In this document: positions 34,571 to 43,836 of the stretch, piece by piece
Position numbering within the stretch: the stretch's first letter is position 1
Layout: every line of letters begins with the position of its first letter
Assembly: GCF_002369955.1 (NCBI RefSeq)
Contig: NZ_AP014564.1
Span: 1,284,951-1,348,950 of the forward strand
From: Ichthyobacterium seriolicida
GTDB lineage: Bacteria; Bacteroidota; Bacteroidia; Flavobacteriales; Ichthyobacteriaceae
Direction: 5' to 3'
DNA length: 64,000 nucleotides
Notes under the pieces: generated by a model
The model's input: only the letters and a program-made list of their open reading frames with translations
What the model was told of the DNA's origin: nothing
The model's database searches: none
Translations under genes and position numbers: made by a program

Positions 34571-36594
34571 ATGAAAGCAAAATATTCTTTAAGAGCATTG
34601 TTCTCTTTTGTGTTTTTATTAGTGTTTTTTTCTTCATGTAAGAACGAGAAAAGGGAAGTAGACCTTAAGAGCTCAGAGAAATTCATTAAATCATTCAAGT
34701 TTTTAGACTCTGATAATGAAGGTAAATATGTTGGTGAGAATTTAAAGATCACTATAGATTCAATTAATTATAGAATATCCATAACTGTTGCTCATAATGC
34801 TATACTAAAAGGATTGAAACCTAAAATAGATATTTCAGACAAAGCTAGTATCTCTCCTTCGAGTGGTGAGGAAGTAGACTTTGAATTTATATTAGGTCCT
34901 AATATTTATCAAAAGATATTTAAAGTAACAGCAGAAGATGGTAGTTTTGAGAATTATACAGTAAATATTACCAAGTCTTTGTCTACCAATTTTCATATCC
35001 ATTCCTTTAAATTGGTAAAGGATATAAATGGTGATAAGGGACTTATAACAGATGTACATGGAGTAATAGATTCTAATAACCTCACTATATCTTTTACACT
35101 TCCAAGCAGCACTGTGTTAACAGGTCTTAAACCTAGTATAGATGCTACTGTTGGTGTTTTAGTTAATCCAGCAGATCAATATCCTTTAGATTTTACTAGT
35201 GGTGAATCAGTAAGGTATATTGTAACAGCTCAAGATGGAGCAAAAAAGATTTATCAGGTGAGATTAATTAAGGAAGATACTCCAGTTTTGACATCTTTTA
35301 CAATATCTCCTAATACTTCAAAGGGTATTTCTAGTAATGTGGTTACAACTGTCTCTAATTTGAATGATGGTACTGGTACTATTCTGTTAAAGTTTCCTAA
35401 AGAAGGCACTAATGATATTAATCTAGCTGGATTGGCTCCTACTGTTATTATTCCTGAGGGGCATAGTCTAAGTCCGACTAGTGGTTCAGTAATATCTGAA
35501 GATATAAGCAATAAAACATTTACTCTTACAAAAACTGATACAGGCTCTAAGAGAACTTATACAGTCAAAGCAGTTAAAGGGCCATATATTGAAACCTTTA
35601 AATTTACTTCCAGTGACAATACCGCAAATGGTATAACTGTTAATGACGTAACAGGAATAATTGACCACTCTGCTGGTACTATAAAGTTAGTTGTGCCTAG
35701 CACGGTCGATTTAGATCAAAATCTAACTCCTACAATCACAGTAGCGAATGCTGTAAATATTACTGGTTCTGCTCAAAGTTTTGCTTCTGCTATTACTTAT
35801 ACTGTAACATCTAATGATACTTCAGCTACAGATTTTACTAAGGTATATACAGTTACTGTAACTAAAGAAGCAGTGCCGCAATTGACAGTATTTACAATAG
35901 GGGCTGATACTAATAAGGGTATTCAAAATGAGGTAAGTGCTGAATTTACGCATCCCAGTAGTGATAATACTGGGATAATAAAGTTGAAATTTCCAAAGAA
36001 TAATGAACATGCTTTTGATTTAACGGGATTAAGTTATACTAGTGAACCTGGGGGGGGGTATACTTTAACCCCTGCTTCTCCATTAACTGGACAAAGTATT
36101 CATGGTCAAACATTTACTCTTACAAAAACTGATACAGGCTCTAAGAGAACTTATACAGTGAAAGCAGTTAAAGGGCCTTATATTGAAACCTTTAAATTTG
36201 CTGCCGCTATTTCTTCTGGCGGAAGTTCTACTAATACAGGTATAACTGCCGATGTAACTGGGGTAATTGATCATGCTCAAAGTACTATAAAATTAGTTGT
36301 TCCTAGTGCGGTCGATTTAAATACAGCAGAGTTAACTCCTACAATCACAGTAGCGAATGCTGTAAATATTACTGGTTCTGCTCAAAGTTTTGCTTCTGCT
36401 GTTACTTTTACTATAACATCTGATGATACGTCAGTTCCTAATTTCACCAAAGAATATACTGTGACAGTAACAAAGTAGAAAGGGAAAAATCAACTGAAGT
36501 TAAGATTTCATCATTTATAATTGATAAACAAAGTGGCAGTATTGCACACTCTACTGATCATACCTTTAATGGTAAAATAATACCATACTCTTCT
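34571..36594 (+). pseudogene. Surface lipoprotein with repeated DUF5018-like domains, 3' end lost
   Basis: The intact frame covers 34571-36478 (635 aa). Signal FVFLLVFFSSC gives lipobox Cys23. The mature part is a chain of ~95-residue beta-sandwich-like domains ending in words like YTVNITK, YTVKAVK, YTVTVTK, with DVTGVIDHAQSTIKLVVPS and LTPTITVANAVNITGS. A two-domain block (about residues 236-430) is repeated at 431-635, with near-identical DNA at 35516-35606 and 36109-36199. A G9 tract lies at 36050-36058. At 36470-36478 one missing A (ACAAAGTAGAAAGG) makes a stop; restoring it continues the next domain (EREKSTEVKISSFIID...GKIIPYSSLT) until the MITE at 36599. The shortened product may still be made and anchored. 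Function: probably surface display or adhesion, by inference. Confidence 0.8.
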
Positions 36595-36598
36595 TTAA

Positions 36599-36809
36599 CC
36601 TGGATTATTCATAGTCGTATGAATTTTTCGGATAGAATCTATCGCTTTATCCAGTATTTATAAGCAGTCATTGATGAACTCAGAGTTATAAATGGTATAT
36701 TTTTATTCCTCATTTTTGGGGAATATCTAAAGTGGTCTAGATTTGGCTGAAACCCTTTAAAAATAACACTTTATATTCAAATTGAAATACAAACCATGAA
36801 TAATCCAGG
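36599..36809 (-). mobile_element. IS1380-derived MITE, copy 2
   Basis: 211 bp with CCTGGATTATTCATAGT at the left and the inverse CATGAATAATCCAGG at the right. TTAA (36595-36598) precedes it; on the right the TTAA is replaced by ATAA where it joins the IS remnant at 36813. It cuts the end of the repeat lipoprotein gene. Confidence 0.85.
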
Positions 36810-36812
36810 ATA

Positions 36813-37223
36813 AGTAGTCTTCCTATGAAATGTTTTTATTACTGAAACAGAAGATAAAGAAAACAAGATTTGAAGTAGCAAAAAAATGGTTAATCAGTTC
36901 AATTAGAACATACCTTTTGAAGGTAGGAGCAACGATTAAAATTACCAAAAGGCGAATCTATTACCAGTTATCTAAATCTTTTGTTTACAAGGGGTTCGGG
37001 AAATTATTACCCAGTAGCGGTTGTTTATTTGTGAAATGAACAACCTTGGGATAGTTACGTCCTGTCGTTAAAAAACCATGTAAAAACACTAAAAAAGATC
37101 ATTATCGTGCTAAAAAATGGTACAAAAAAACGACAAAGAAGAAGGATTATTTTCTATTGACAAAAAAGTTAAGGGAAAAATATCACGTCTAATCTATTTT
37201 AATATGACTATGAATAATACGGG
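36813..37223 (+). mobile_element. 3' remnant of the IS1380-family element
   Basis: Closely matches 9176-9592 of the complete element: the last ~75 codons of the transposase (MFLLLKQKIKKTRFEVAKKW near 36830) through the right end TATGACTATGAATAATACGGG, followed by TTAA (37224-37227). A deletion near the stop changes the last residues. No catalytic part remains. Confidence 0.92.
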
Positions 37224-37634
37224 TTAATTAAGTAATTGGTTTGGTCTCTCCAAATAGAATGGTCGTCTTTTAGATTTGATAAAACATCCAGCAACTCTCT
37301 TTCCTTGATTTCTTTGTTGATGGATTCACCTATTGCAAGTGTCATGAATTGAATTCTTATTTCGCAGCTGTAGTTTTTCGTTTCGTTTCCGCACGACTGT
37401 TTGATAAATAGCCAAAACAGATATACCAAGAAAAATACAAATGAAACCATACAATGGCGAGTACTACATATCATTATAATCGAGAAGGTTCCCTATAACA
37501 AACTCATAAATATTGGGAGCTAAGATTGAACTTCCAATTCCTATTATTGCTAAGGAAACAGTCAACCAAGCATTTCTCTGATACTTGATATTAGTCTCAT
37601 ACTTATCGGACTTATAATAAAATGTAATTACCAT
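37224..37634 (-). pseudogene. Broken two-TM membrane protein, third gene of the CD-NTase operon
   Basis: Begins ATG at 37634, 2 bases after the DUF6602 stop, so it was translated with the operon. Frame 1 reads VITFYYKSDKYETNI, TM1 (AWLTVSLAIIGIGSSILA), then an in-frame TAG after DYNDM (37464). Past the TAG the same frame goes on with YSPLYGFICIFLGISVLAIY (TM2) and VVRKRNEKLQLRNK. Coding then moves to the next frame (MTLAIGESINKEIKERELLD...DHSIWRDQTNYLIN) until the IS end at 37223. So it has a stop, a frameshift and an IS-cut 3' end. Two TMs plus a helical cytoplasmic tail recall the small membrane effectors (SLATT/2TM types) seen with CD-NTases, but no family is confirmed. Alternatively the downstream ATG at 37474 starts a real overlapping ORF. 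Confidence 0.65.
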
Positions 37635-37636
37635 AA

Positions 37637-38380
37637 TTAAATACTGTCAAGTGCTTTTGCATATTCATTAATATCGAGTGCTCTAACCGTTCCTATTCTT
37701 TGTAAACGGTCCAGCAGTCTTAGAAAGAAATATATCAGAGACTCTTCATCAGTGCTATGTAGCACCGAAGGGGCCTTACCATCTTCATACATCACTTCAA
37801 ATCCACCGTGCTTTAAACAACATCCTATATCAATTCGGTTGTCATCAGTTGAACCACTAATCAAACTTTTTAAAGAATCTCCAAATGGTGGTTTCCACCC
37901 AGAAGACGATGTCAGCACCCCGCCAATGATGTAATTTGGTGGTTTCGGATTTGGGATATCTCCGCCAGCTTGTACTATAGGAACAGAAGTTCTTTTGAGT
38001 GAACGCACTGAATTTATCTTCTGTTGGGCGTATTCAAAATTACCTTTGTCCAATTCTGGCTTGATTTCAAATACTGCATAAACACTTTCTGCGGGTATAA
38101 AAATGGCTGTATCTTGATTGAATACAAAAGGTGAATATTGTTGGTCATATATAACTAAATCAATTTGTTCGCTTACATTCCCTTCGTGGTCAATAATGAA
38201 TGCTTGGTCGACTTCGTATCTGCTCGGAAGATATAATTTAAGCCAGTCTATCCAATTAACCTCAGCAGCTGCCCCTTTAGTAGGTGCATGGTCCAAAACG
38301 TCCTTATCTGTGTTCAACCTTGTAAGCATTTGTTTTTGCAGATTGTGGAATATATCTTTCAAGTTCTTTTGTGTGCTCAT
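37637..38380 (-). CDS. DUF6602-like protein with a PD-(D/E)XK nuclease-like core
   Basis: A 247-aa soluble protein. The start is the ATG at 38380 (MSTQKNLKDIFHNL), 2 bases after the CD-NTase stop; a start 24 bases upstream would overlap that gene. A probable restriction-endonuclease-like core is visible: Glu40 (KGAAAEVNWIDWL), Asp74 (EQIDLVIYD), then Glu105-x-Lys107 (YAVFEIKPE), i.e. E...D...ExK. It matches what I recall of DUF6602 proteins found beside CBASS-type cyclases. Its reaction is unknown; nuclease effector or accessory is inference. Base composition is clearly less AT-rich than flanking housekeeping genes, suggesting transfer. Confidence 0.8.
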   Translation of the reverse strand: MSTQKNLKDIFHNLQKQMLTRLNTDKDVLDHAPTKGAAAEVNWIDWLKLYLPSRYEVDQAFIIDHEGNVSEQIDLVIYDQQYSPFVFNQDTAIFIPAESVYAVFEIKPELDKGNFEYAQQKINSVRSLKRTSVPIVQAGGDIPNPKPPNYIIGGVLTSSSGWKPPFGDSLKSLISGSTDDNRIDIGCCLKHGGFEVMYEDGKAPSVLHSTDEESLIYFFLRLLDRLQRIGTVRALDINEYAKALDSI

Positions 38381-38382
38381 CT

Positions 38383-39138
38383 TTACCAAATTATATTTGA
38401 CCAATATTGTTTTGACAAGCTGTTAGTAGCCGCATTCTTAAGAGTAGTTTTTTCTGCTTTCGTAAGCATGCTTGAAATTGAATTTGCTGTGTTTGATGGG
38501 TCTGTAAAGGCTGCCGTTTCAATTGAATCTCTAATAAATTCAAGTACTGCCAAGAAATTGTTTGCCAAATCTCCCTTCTTTTTATTTTTCAATGCTCTTA
38601 AAACCAATAGCTCTATATATAAAGAGGGGAAATCCAACTCGTGACACTCTCTCCAAATCTTAGTTGCTAAAATTTCTTCCACCCTGCCAGAACCAGTAAC
38701 CAGGTTAATGTGATTTTTAACATTTGTCTTTGTCCAAGAGTCTTTTTTACGAACGTATAAGGTATGATAGTTTGTGTTGCCAACACAATTCTTGGCTGGA
38801 ACTAAATCTATATGCAAACCATTATCTTGAATACCAATAGAAACGTTCTGTCTTCTTGTGAAGTAACCATTCTGTTTAAATATATTATATAAGGAGTCAT
38901 AAATCTTCTTCAGCGTTTCAGAAGTATCTGATTTCAACGAGATAAACAAGTCACAATCAGCCCTTCCGTGAATTGCCGTGCCTTTCGCAGTTGAACCCGA
39001 TAAAGTAATACTGGAAAGCATTGTGTCTGCCCAGTCGCGGATTATACTTTTCACTTGGGTTAATCGTATATCCAAGATTAAAATACTTGCGGCTTTTCGC
39101 TTTTTGATAACGCCTTTAATGTATTTATCTGACATCAT
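38383..39138 (-). CDS. CD-NTase / CBASS-type oligonucleotide cyclase
   Basis: A 251-aa member of the pol-beta nucleotidyltransferase superfamily. The active site is complete: Gly48-Ser49 (LSGSTAKGTAIHG), Asp61 and Asp63 (ADCDLFISL) and a third Asp111 (HIDLVPAK). The rest follows the CBASS cyclase pattern as I know it: RRQNVSIGI, SWTKTNVKNHI, LDFPSLYIELLVLRALK, and a C-terminal DPSNTANSISSMLTKAEK segment (OAS-like helical lobe). Such enzymes make cyclic di- or trinucleotides after phage infection. First gene of a tight operon with DUF6602 and a two-TM protein. By hand count 38941-39000 is 30/60 G+C, well above neighbours, and IS1380 derivatives flank the operon. Confidence 0.88.
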   Translation of the reverse strand: MMSDKYIKGVIKKRKAASILILDIRLTQVKSIIRDWADTMLSSITLSGSTAKGTAIHGRADCDLFISLKSDTSETLKKIYDSLYNIFKQNGYFTRRQNVSIGIQDNGLHIDLVPAKNCVGNTNYHTLYVRKKDSWTKTNVKNHINLVTGSGRVEEILATKIWRECHELDFPSLYIELLVLRALKNKKKGDLANNFLAVLEFIRDSIETAAFTDPSNTANSISSMLTKAEKTTLKNAATNSLSKQYWSNIIW

Positions 39139-39389
39139 ACCATCAATTTTTCAAGTTTGTATTTAGTTCTTTTTCCAATTGGGATAGAGCTTTTTAGACA
39201 CTGTTTCTTAAAGAGTGCAAAGCTACCTTTTAATTTTCTTCATTTTTAATTTTTATTTTGTTTGGCAGAGAAGCCTTACTTAAAGAGAGCTAAAACGATT
39301 TAAATTCCTAAGTGGAGCCTTTCATTCAAAAGGCAGCTAAAACAGCTTTAATTATTGCAAATAGGGGTGATTTTGCACTCCTATTTTAA
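39139..39389. other. Upstream region of the CD-NTase operon, with a hairpin
   Basis: No ORF. AATAGGGGTG..CACTCCTATTTT (39359-39386) forms a hairpin with T-rich end, possibly a terminator reading towards the MITE. TAGACACTGTTTCTTAAAG near 39191 loosely resembles the IS256-type terminal repeat at 39705-39734 in opposite orientation, which would make this a decayed element; this is weak. Confidence 0.4.
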
Positions 39390-39600
39390 CCTGGATTATT
39401 CATAGTCATATGAATTTTTCAGATTAAAAGTATTGTCTTATTCAGTATTTCTAAGGAATTATCCATCTAACTCTGTTTATAAACAATGTATTTTTATTCC
39501 TCATTTTTGGGGAATATCTAAAGTGGTCTAGATTTCGTTAAAACCCTTTAAAATTAACACCTCATATCAAATATTGAAATAAAACCATGAATAATCCGGG
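39390..39600 (-). mobile_element. IS1380-derived MITE, copy 3
   Basis: 211 bp; left CCTGGATTATTCATAGTCAT, right CCATGAATAATCCGGG, flanked by TTAA at 39386-39389 and 39601-39604. Its inside is close to copy 2 (TTCCTCATTTTTGGGGAATA shared). It borders the defence operon on the side opposite to 36599-37223. Confidence 0.88.
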
Positions 39601-39704
39601 TTAATGTTTATAAATTCACATTTTCCTAAAGAAACCGTTTAGAAAAAGAAATAACTTGGGTGGTGGATTTTTCGATAGAAAAATAACGACCAGAATCCTT
39701 ATTT

Positions 39705-39734
39705 ATACACTTTATGGGATAGTGTCTGAACTCT
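39705..39734. repeat. Second solo IS256-like terminal repeat
   Basis: ACACTTTATGGGATAGTGTC, near copy of 4704-4733. It lies between the MITE and the lepA stop; no transposase remains. Confidence 0.4.
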
Positions 39735-39739
39735 ATCTT

Positions 39740-41533
39740 TCAACTATCTAACTTCAATACTGCCAAAAACGCTTGTTGTGGAATTTCTACATTACCCACC
39801 TGCCTCATCCTTTTCTTTCCTTTCTTTTGTTTTTCTAGTAGCTTTCTCTTTCTGGTAATATCTCCTCCATAACATTTAGCCGTTACATCTTTACGCAAAG
39901 CCTTAACTGTTTCTCTAGCTATGATTTTAGCTCCTATACTGGCTTGTATTGCAATGTCAAATTGCTGACGAGGGATTAATTCTCTCAACTTATTACACAT
40001 CTTCTTTCCTATGTTATAAGCATTATCTCTATGTATTAATGCAGATAAAGCATCAACATTATCACCATTTATAAGAATATTTAATTTTATCAGGTTAGAC
40101 TCTCTAAACCCTGTAGGAGAATAATCAAAAGAAGCATATCCCTTAGATACTGTTTTTAACTTATCATAAAAATCAAATACGATTTCTGCCAATGGCATAT
40201 CTAAATTCAATTCTACTCTGTTTTTAGTCAAATACACTTGATTTTTCAACTCTCCCCGCTTGGATATACATAAATTTATTATAGATCCTATATACTCGGA
40301 TTGAGTTATTATAGAAGCACTTATATAAGGTTCTTCTATCCTATCTATCTTAGTTACATCGGGTAAATCCGAAGGGTTATTTATTATTAAAATATCACCT
40401 GTCTTTTTATCATAAGACCTATAAGATACATTGGGAACTGTAGTTATTACAGTCATATTATACTCTCTACTCAAACGTTCTTGAATAATTTCTAAGTGTA
40501 ACATGCCTAAAAATCCACATCTAAATCCAAAGCCCAATGCTGCAGAGGATTCTGGAGAGAAACTAAGAGAAGCATCGTTTAACTGCAGCTTAAACATAGA
40601 AGCTTTCAAATCTTCATAATCATCTGTGTCTACTGGGTAGATTCCTGCAAAAACCATCGGTTTTACATTTTCAAAGCCCTCTATGGGCTCATCCGAAGGA
40701 TTTGATTCTAGAGTTATGGTATCTCCAACTTTTATCTCTCGAGCGTCTTTTATTCCAGATATTAGATAACCTACATCACCCGTTTTTATTTCATCTTTTG
40801 GAACTTGATGTAATTTTAAAGTTCCAACTTCATCAGCTCCATATACTTTTCCAGTAGCCATGAATTTTATCTTATCTCCCTTTTTTATGAAACCATTCAT
40901 AACCCTAAAGTATACTTCTATACCCCTAAAAGAATTATAAACTGAATCAAAAATTAAGGCTTGAAGTTTGCCTTTGGGGTCGCCTACAGGTGCTGGGATT
41001 TTTTCTATTACCTCTTTTAACACTCTATCTATGCCTATGCCGTCTTTTGCACTGACAGATATTATATCATCTTTGTCACAACCTATTAAATCGATTATAT
41101 CGTCTTTTACCTCTTCTATATTTGCGCTTGGTAGGTCTATTTTATTGAGTACAGGTATGATCTCTAGATTATTATCTAAGGCCAGATATAAATTAGAAAT
41201 AGTCTGAGCCTGTATGCTCTGAGTGGCATCTACAACTAACAAGACCCCCTCACAAGCAATTATAGATCTAGAAACTTCGTAAGAAAAATCTACATGACCT
41301 GGGGTATCTATTAAATTTAATATGTAATTTTTACCTTCATAAGTGTGGTCCATCTGTATGGCATGACTTTTTATGGTGATGCCTCTTTCTCTTTCCAAGT
41401 CCATATTATCCAATAATTGATCTTTTCTATCTCTACTCGATACAGTAGAAGTGAACTCTAATAACCTATCGGCTAAAGTGCTTTTGCCGTGATCTATATG
41501 CGCTATGATACAGAAATTCCTTATGTTGGTCAT
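39740..41533 (-). CDS. lepA: Elongation factor 4 (ribosomal back-translocase)
   Basis: Translational GTPase that acts on stalled or mistranslocated ribosomes. 597 aa with G1 [16 protein letters not shown] (residues 11-26), G3 DTPGHVDF, G4 NKIDLPSA, then EF-G-like domains and the LepA-specific C-terminus ([20 protein letters not shown], and [17 protein letters not shown]). Full length and typical. The start is ATG at 41533; tRNA-Leu lies upstream on the same strand. Confidence 0.98.
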   Translation of the reverse strand: MTNIRNFCIIAHIDHGKSTLADRLLEFTSTVSSRDRKDQLLDNMDLERERGITIKSHAIQMDHTYEGKNYILNLIDTPGHVDFSYEVSRSIIACEGVLLVVDATQSIQAQTISNLYLALDNNLEIIPVLNKIDLPSANIEEVKDDIIDLIGCDKDDIISVSAKDGIGIDRVLKEVIEKIPAPVGDPKGKLQALIFDSVYNSFRGIEVYFRVMNGFIKKGDKIKFMATGKVYGADEVGTLKLHQVPKDEIKTGDVGYLISGIKDAREIKVGDTITLESNPSDEPIEGFENVKPMVFAGIYPVDTDDYEDLKASMFKLQLNDASLSFSPESSAALGFGFRCGFLGMLHLEIIQERLSREYNMTVITTVPNVSYRSYDKKTGDILIINNPSDLPDVTKIDRIEEPYISASIITQSEYIGSIINLCISKRGELKNQVYLTKNRVELNLDMPLAEIVFDFYDKLKTVSKGYASFDYSPTGFRESNLIKLNILINGDNVDALSALIHRDNAYNIGKKMCNKLRELIPRQQFDIAIQASIGAKIIARETVKALRKDVTAKCYGGDITRKRKLLEKQKKGKKRMRQVGNVEIPQQAFLAVLKLDS

Positions 41534-41728
41534 TTATTGATAATTATCGATTCTTTTTTGAAGGTATATTGAAAAGATGCCCAAGAGGCCACACGTCAAA
41601 GTTAAAATCACTTTGAAAAAAATATTTGTCATCACTTATAAATAGAACAACTCCATTATGGTGATTTTTCAAACAAGAACAATACTCAAATAAGTATTGT
41701 TTTAAACAAACTAATGCGTAAAGTAAAG

Positions 41729-41810
41729 TACCCAGAGCCGGGATCGAACCGGCATGGATTTCTCCACTGGTGTTTGAGACCAGCGCGTCTACCAATTCCG
41801 CCATCTGGGC
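41729..41810 (-). tRNA. tRNA-Leu (anticodon CAA)
   Basis: On the minus strand: acceptor GCCCAGA/TCTGGGT (one G-T pair), anticodon stem CTGGT/ACCAG with loop CTCAAAC (anticodon CAA), extra variable arm and T arm CGGTTCGATCCCG. CCA is not encoded. Confidence 0.95.
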
Positions 41811-42029
41811 ATTAGAAAAAATCTCGACAAAGATAATATTACTACGTGAAAAATAATATACTATCACAGATTTTTTTTCGTTTACCTCAAATCATATTAA
41901 AATACTCCTGAAAATAATCTAATTCTATTTTTATTTTTATATAAATTCGCGACTGCATCACCCTGTCGCAGGTTATACTTTTAATCCTAAATATAAATAT
42001 CACCTCAATATAAATATTACCTCATAATT

Positions 42030-43805
42030 ATGAAAAAATTTTTACTTCAAATATTATCTTCTATAATAGGGACTAGTATAGTGTTTTTAATCGCACCTAT
42101 TATAATTGGTATTATCGTTCTGGCCGTTTATTCTTCTTCTATTACTAGCGATCGTATAACAACTATAAGTGAGAATACTGTTCTGAAAATATCTCTAGAT
42201 AATAAAGTTGTTGTAGATAATGTACAAAAAAACGCAGTTGATTATCTAATATCAGAGATGATTTCAGATAGTGATAGGAAGGTTATAGGTCTAGATGACA
42301 TAGTAAGCAGTATAGAAAAAGCTAAAACAGATTCCCATATAGTTGGAATAGAACTCAGATCTGGAAACCCTAAGGCTGGATTTACTCAATTGAAGTCCAT
42401 AAGGGATAAGCTAAAGGAATTTAAACAAGGCGGTAAGTTTATTTTTTCATATTCAGAACAGTATACAAATAAGGGATATTATTTGTCCTCTGTTTCGGAT
42501 AAAGTGTTTTTAAATCCACTGGGTATGTTGGATTGGAGAGGATTATACACACATATATTATTTTTTAAGAGGTTACAGAATAACATTGGGATCCATATGA
42601 ATGTATTCCGTCAAGGGAAATTTAAAGGAGCAGCTGAACCTTTTTTAAATGAAAAACTAAGTGAGGAAAATAAATTACAAATACAGAGGATGTTAGACTT
42701 ATTATGGAAAGATGTTTTAGTTGAAGTGTCTGAGAGTAGGAATATAAGTGTGGACAAATTAGACGATATTGCAGAAGAGGTAAAAGTTAAATTTCCAAGT
42801 GAGGCAGAAGCTGAGATGTTCATAGATCAAATAGCTTATGAAGATGAATTTATCGATAAAATAAAAAATGAGGTAGGAACCTCTGTTGAGGTCAAAAAGG
42901 TTTCATTGGAAGATTATGTATACGTCAACAGAGATTATTATTCCGTAAAAAAAGATAAAATAGCTATACTCTATGCACAGGGAAATATACATTTCAAAGA
43001 AGGAAGTGAAAAATACGAAATAGGTCATTTATCATTTATAAAAGCTATTAGAGATATTGCTGATGATGACAATATAAAAGCTGTTGTTTTGAGAGTTAAT
43101 TCTACAGGCGGTAGTCCATTAGCCTCAGAGTTGATATGGAGAGAGTTGATGTTGCTAAAAAGGAAAAAACCTTTATATGTATCTATGGGTGATTTCGCAG
43201 CTTCAGGAGGGTATTACATCTCTACAGCTGCGGATAAAATAATAGCTTCATCGTCTACTATAACAGGATCTATAGGCGTTTTTGCTGTCATACCTAATGC
43301 AGAGAATTTTTTTGGTTTAGTTGGAATAACGACTGATAGTGTGGTTACAAATAAAAACTCTTTTGTCTTCAATATATCGAGAGGAGCTACAAAAAATCAT
43401 AAAAAAGAGATAGAACAACAGTTAGACAATATATACGACACCTTTATCGATAGGGTCTCAAAAGGTAGAGGCATAAATAAGAAGGCTGTAGATGAAATAG
43501 CTCAAGGCAGAATATGGGTAGGTAAAGATGCTCTGGAAAAAAAATTAGTAGACGCCCTTGGAAATTTAGATGACGCAGTGAAAATGATTGCCACGGCCTC
43601 AAACTTAGATAATTACAGTTTGGTTAATTATCCTAAAGTAGATCCAAAAGATTTCTTTTCTAGTTTTTTACATAGCGTAAAAACTATGGCTAAATTCAAT
43701 GTTTTAAGTCCAGAGTTAAAACAATATTTAGATATTGAAAAAAAAATGAAGGATAATAAAATTGATATAAAGGCCCAACTTCCTTTTGAAATAGAAATAA
43801 AATAA
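42030..43805 (+). CDS. sppA: Signal peptide peptidase SppA, 67-kDa type
   Basis: Membrane-bound serine protease (family S49) that degrades leftover signal peptides. 591 aa: an N-terminal TM (about residues 9-33, SSIIGTSIVFLIAPIIIGI) and two S49 domains. The catalytic Lys lies in the first (RQGKFKGAAEPF) and the Ser in the second (GDFAASGGYYISTAAD), as in E. coli SppA. The ATG at 42030 puts the TM at the N-terminus. Followed closely by the HAD-like gene. Confidence 0.95.
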   Translation: MKKFLLQILSSIIGTSIVFLIAPIIIGIIVLAVYSSSITSDRITTISENTVLKISLDNKVVVDNVQKNAVDYLISEMISDSDRKVIGLDDIVSSIEKAKTDSHIVGIELRSGNPKAGFTQLKSIRDKLKEFKQGGKFIFSYSEQYTNKGYYLSSVSDKVFLNPLGMLDWRGLYTHILFFKRLQNNIGIHMNVFRQGKFKGAAEPFLNEKLSEENKLQIQRMLDLLWKDVLVEVSESRNISVDKLDDIAEEVKVKFPSEAEAEMFIDQIAYEDEFIDKIKNEVGTSVEVKKVSLEDYVYVNRDYYSVKKDKIAILYAQGNIHFKEGSEKYEIGHLSFIKAIRDIADDDNIKAVVLRVNSTGGSPLASELIWRELMLLKRKKPLYVSMGDFAASGGYYISTAADKIIASSSTITGSIGVFAVIPNAENFFGLVGITTDSVVTNKNSFVFNISRGATKNHKKEIEQQLDNIYDTFIDRVSKGRGINKKAVDEIAQGRIWVGKDALEKKLVDALGNLDDAVKMIATASNLDNYSLVNYPKVDPKDFFSSFLHSVKTMAKFNVLSPELKQYLDIEKKMKDNKIDIKAQLPFEIEIK

Positions 43806-43836
43806 TTTTTTAAAAATCTATCAAATAGAAATAGTC

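Noticed and set aside
36830-37039. 69-aa transposase-like ORF as a gene
   Set aside because: Only the last part of the IS1380 transposase, without the catalytic residues; treated as a remnant.
37208-37474. 88-aa minus-strand ORF as an intact third defence gene
   Set aside because: Its first third reads the TM2 region out of frame, and its last residues come from the IS end, so it is more likely part of the broken two-TM gene.
41544-41867. Minus-strand ORF of 107 aa
   Set aside because: It runs through tRNA-Leu (41729-41810); the open frame is a by-product of the tRNA sequence.
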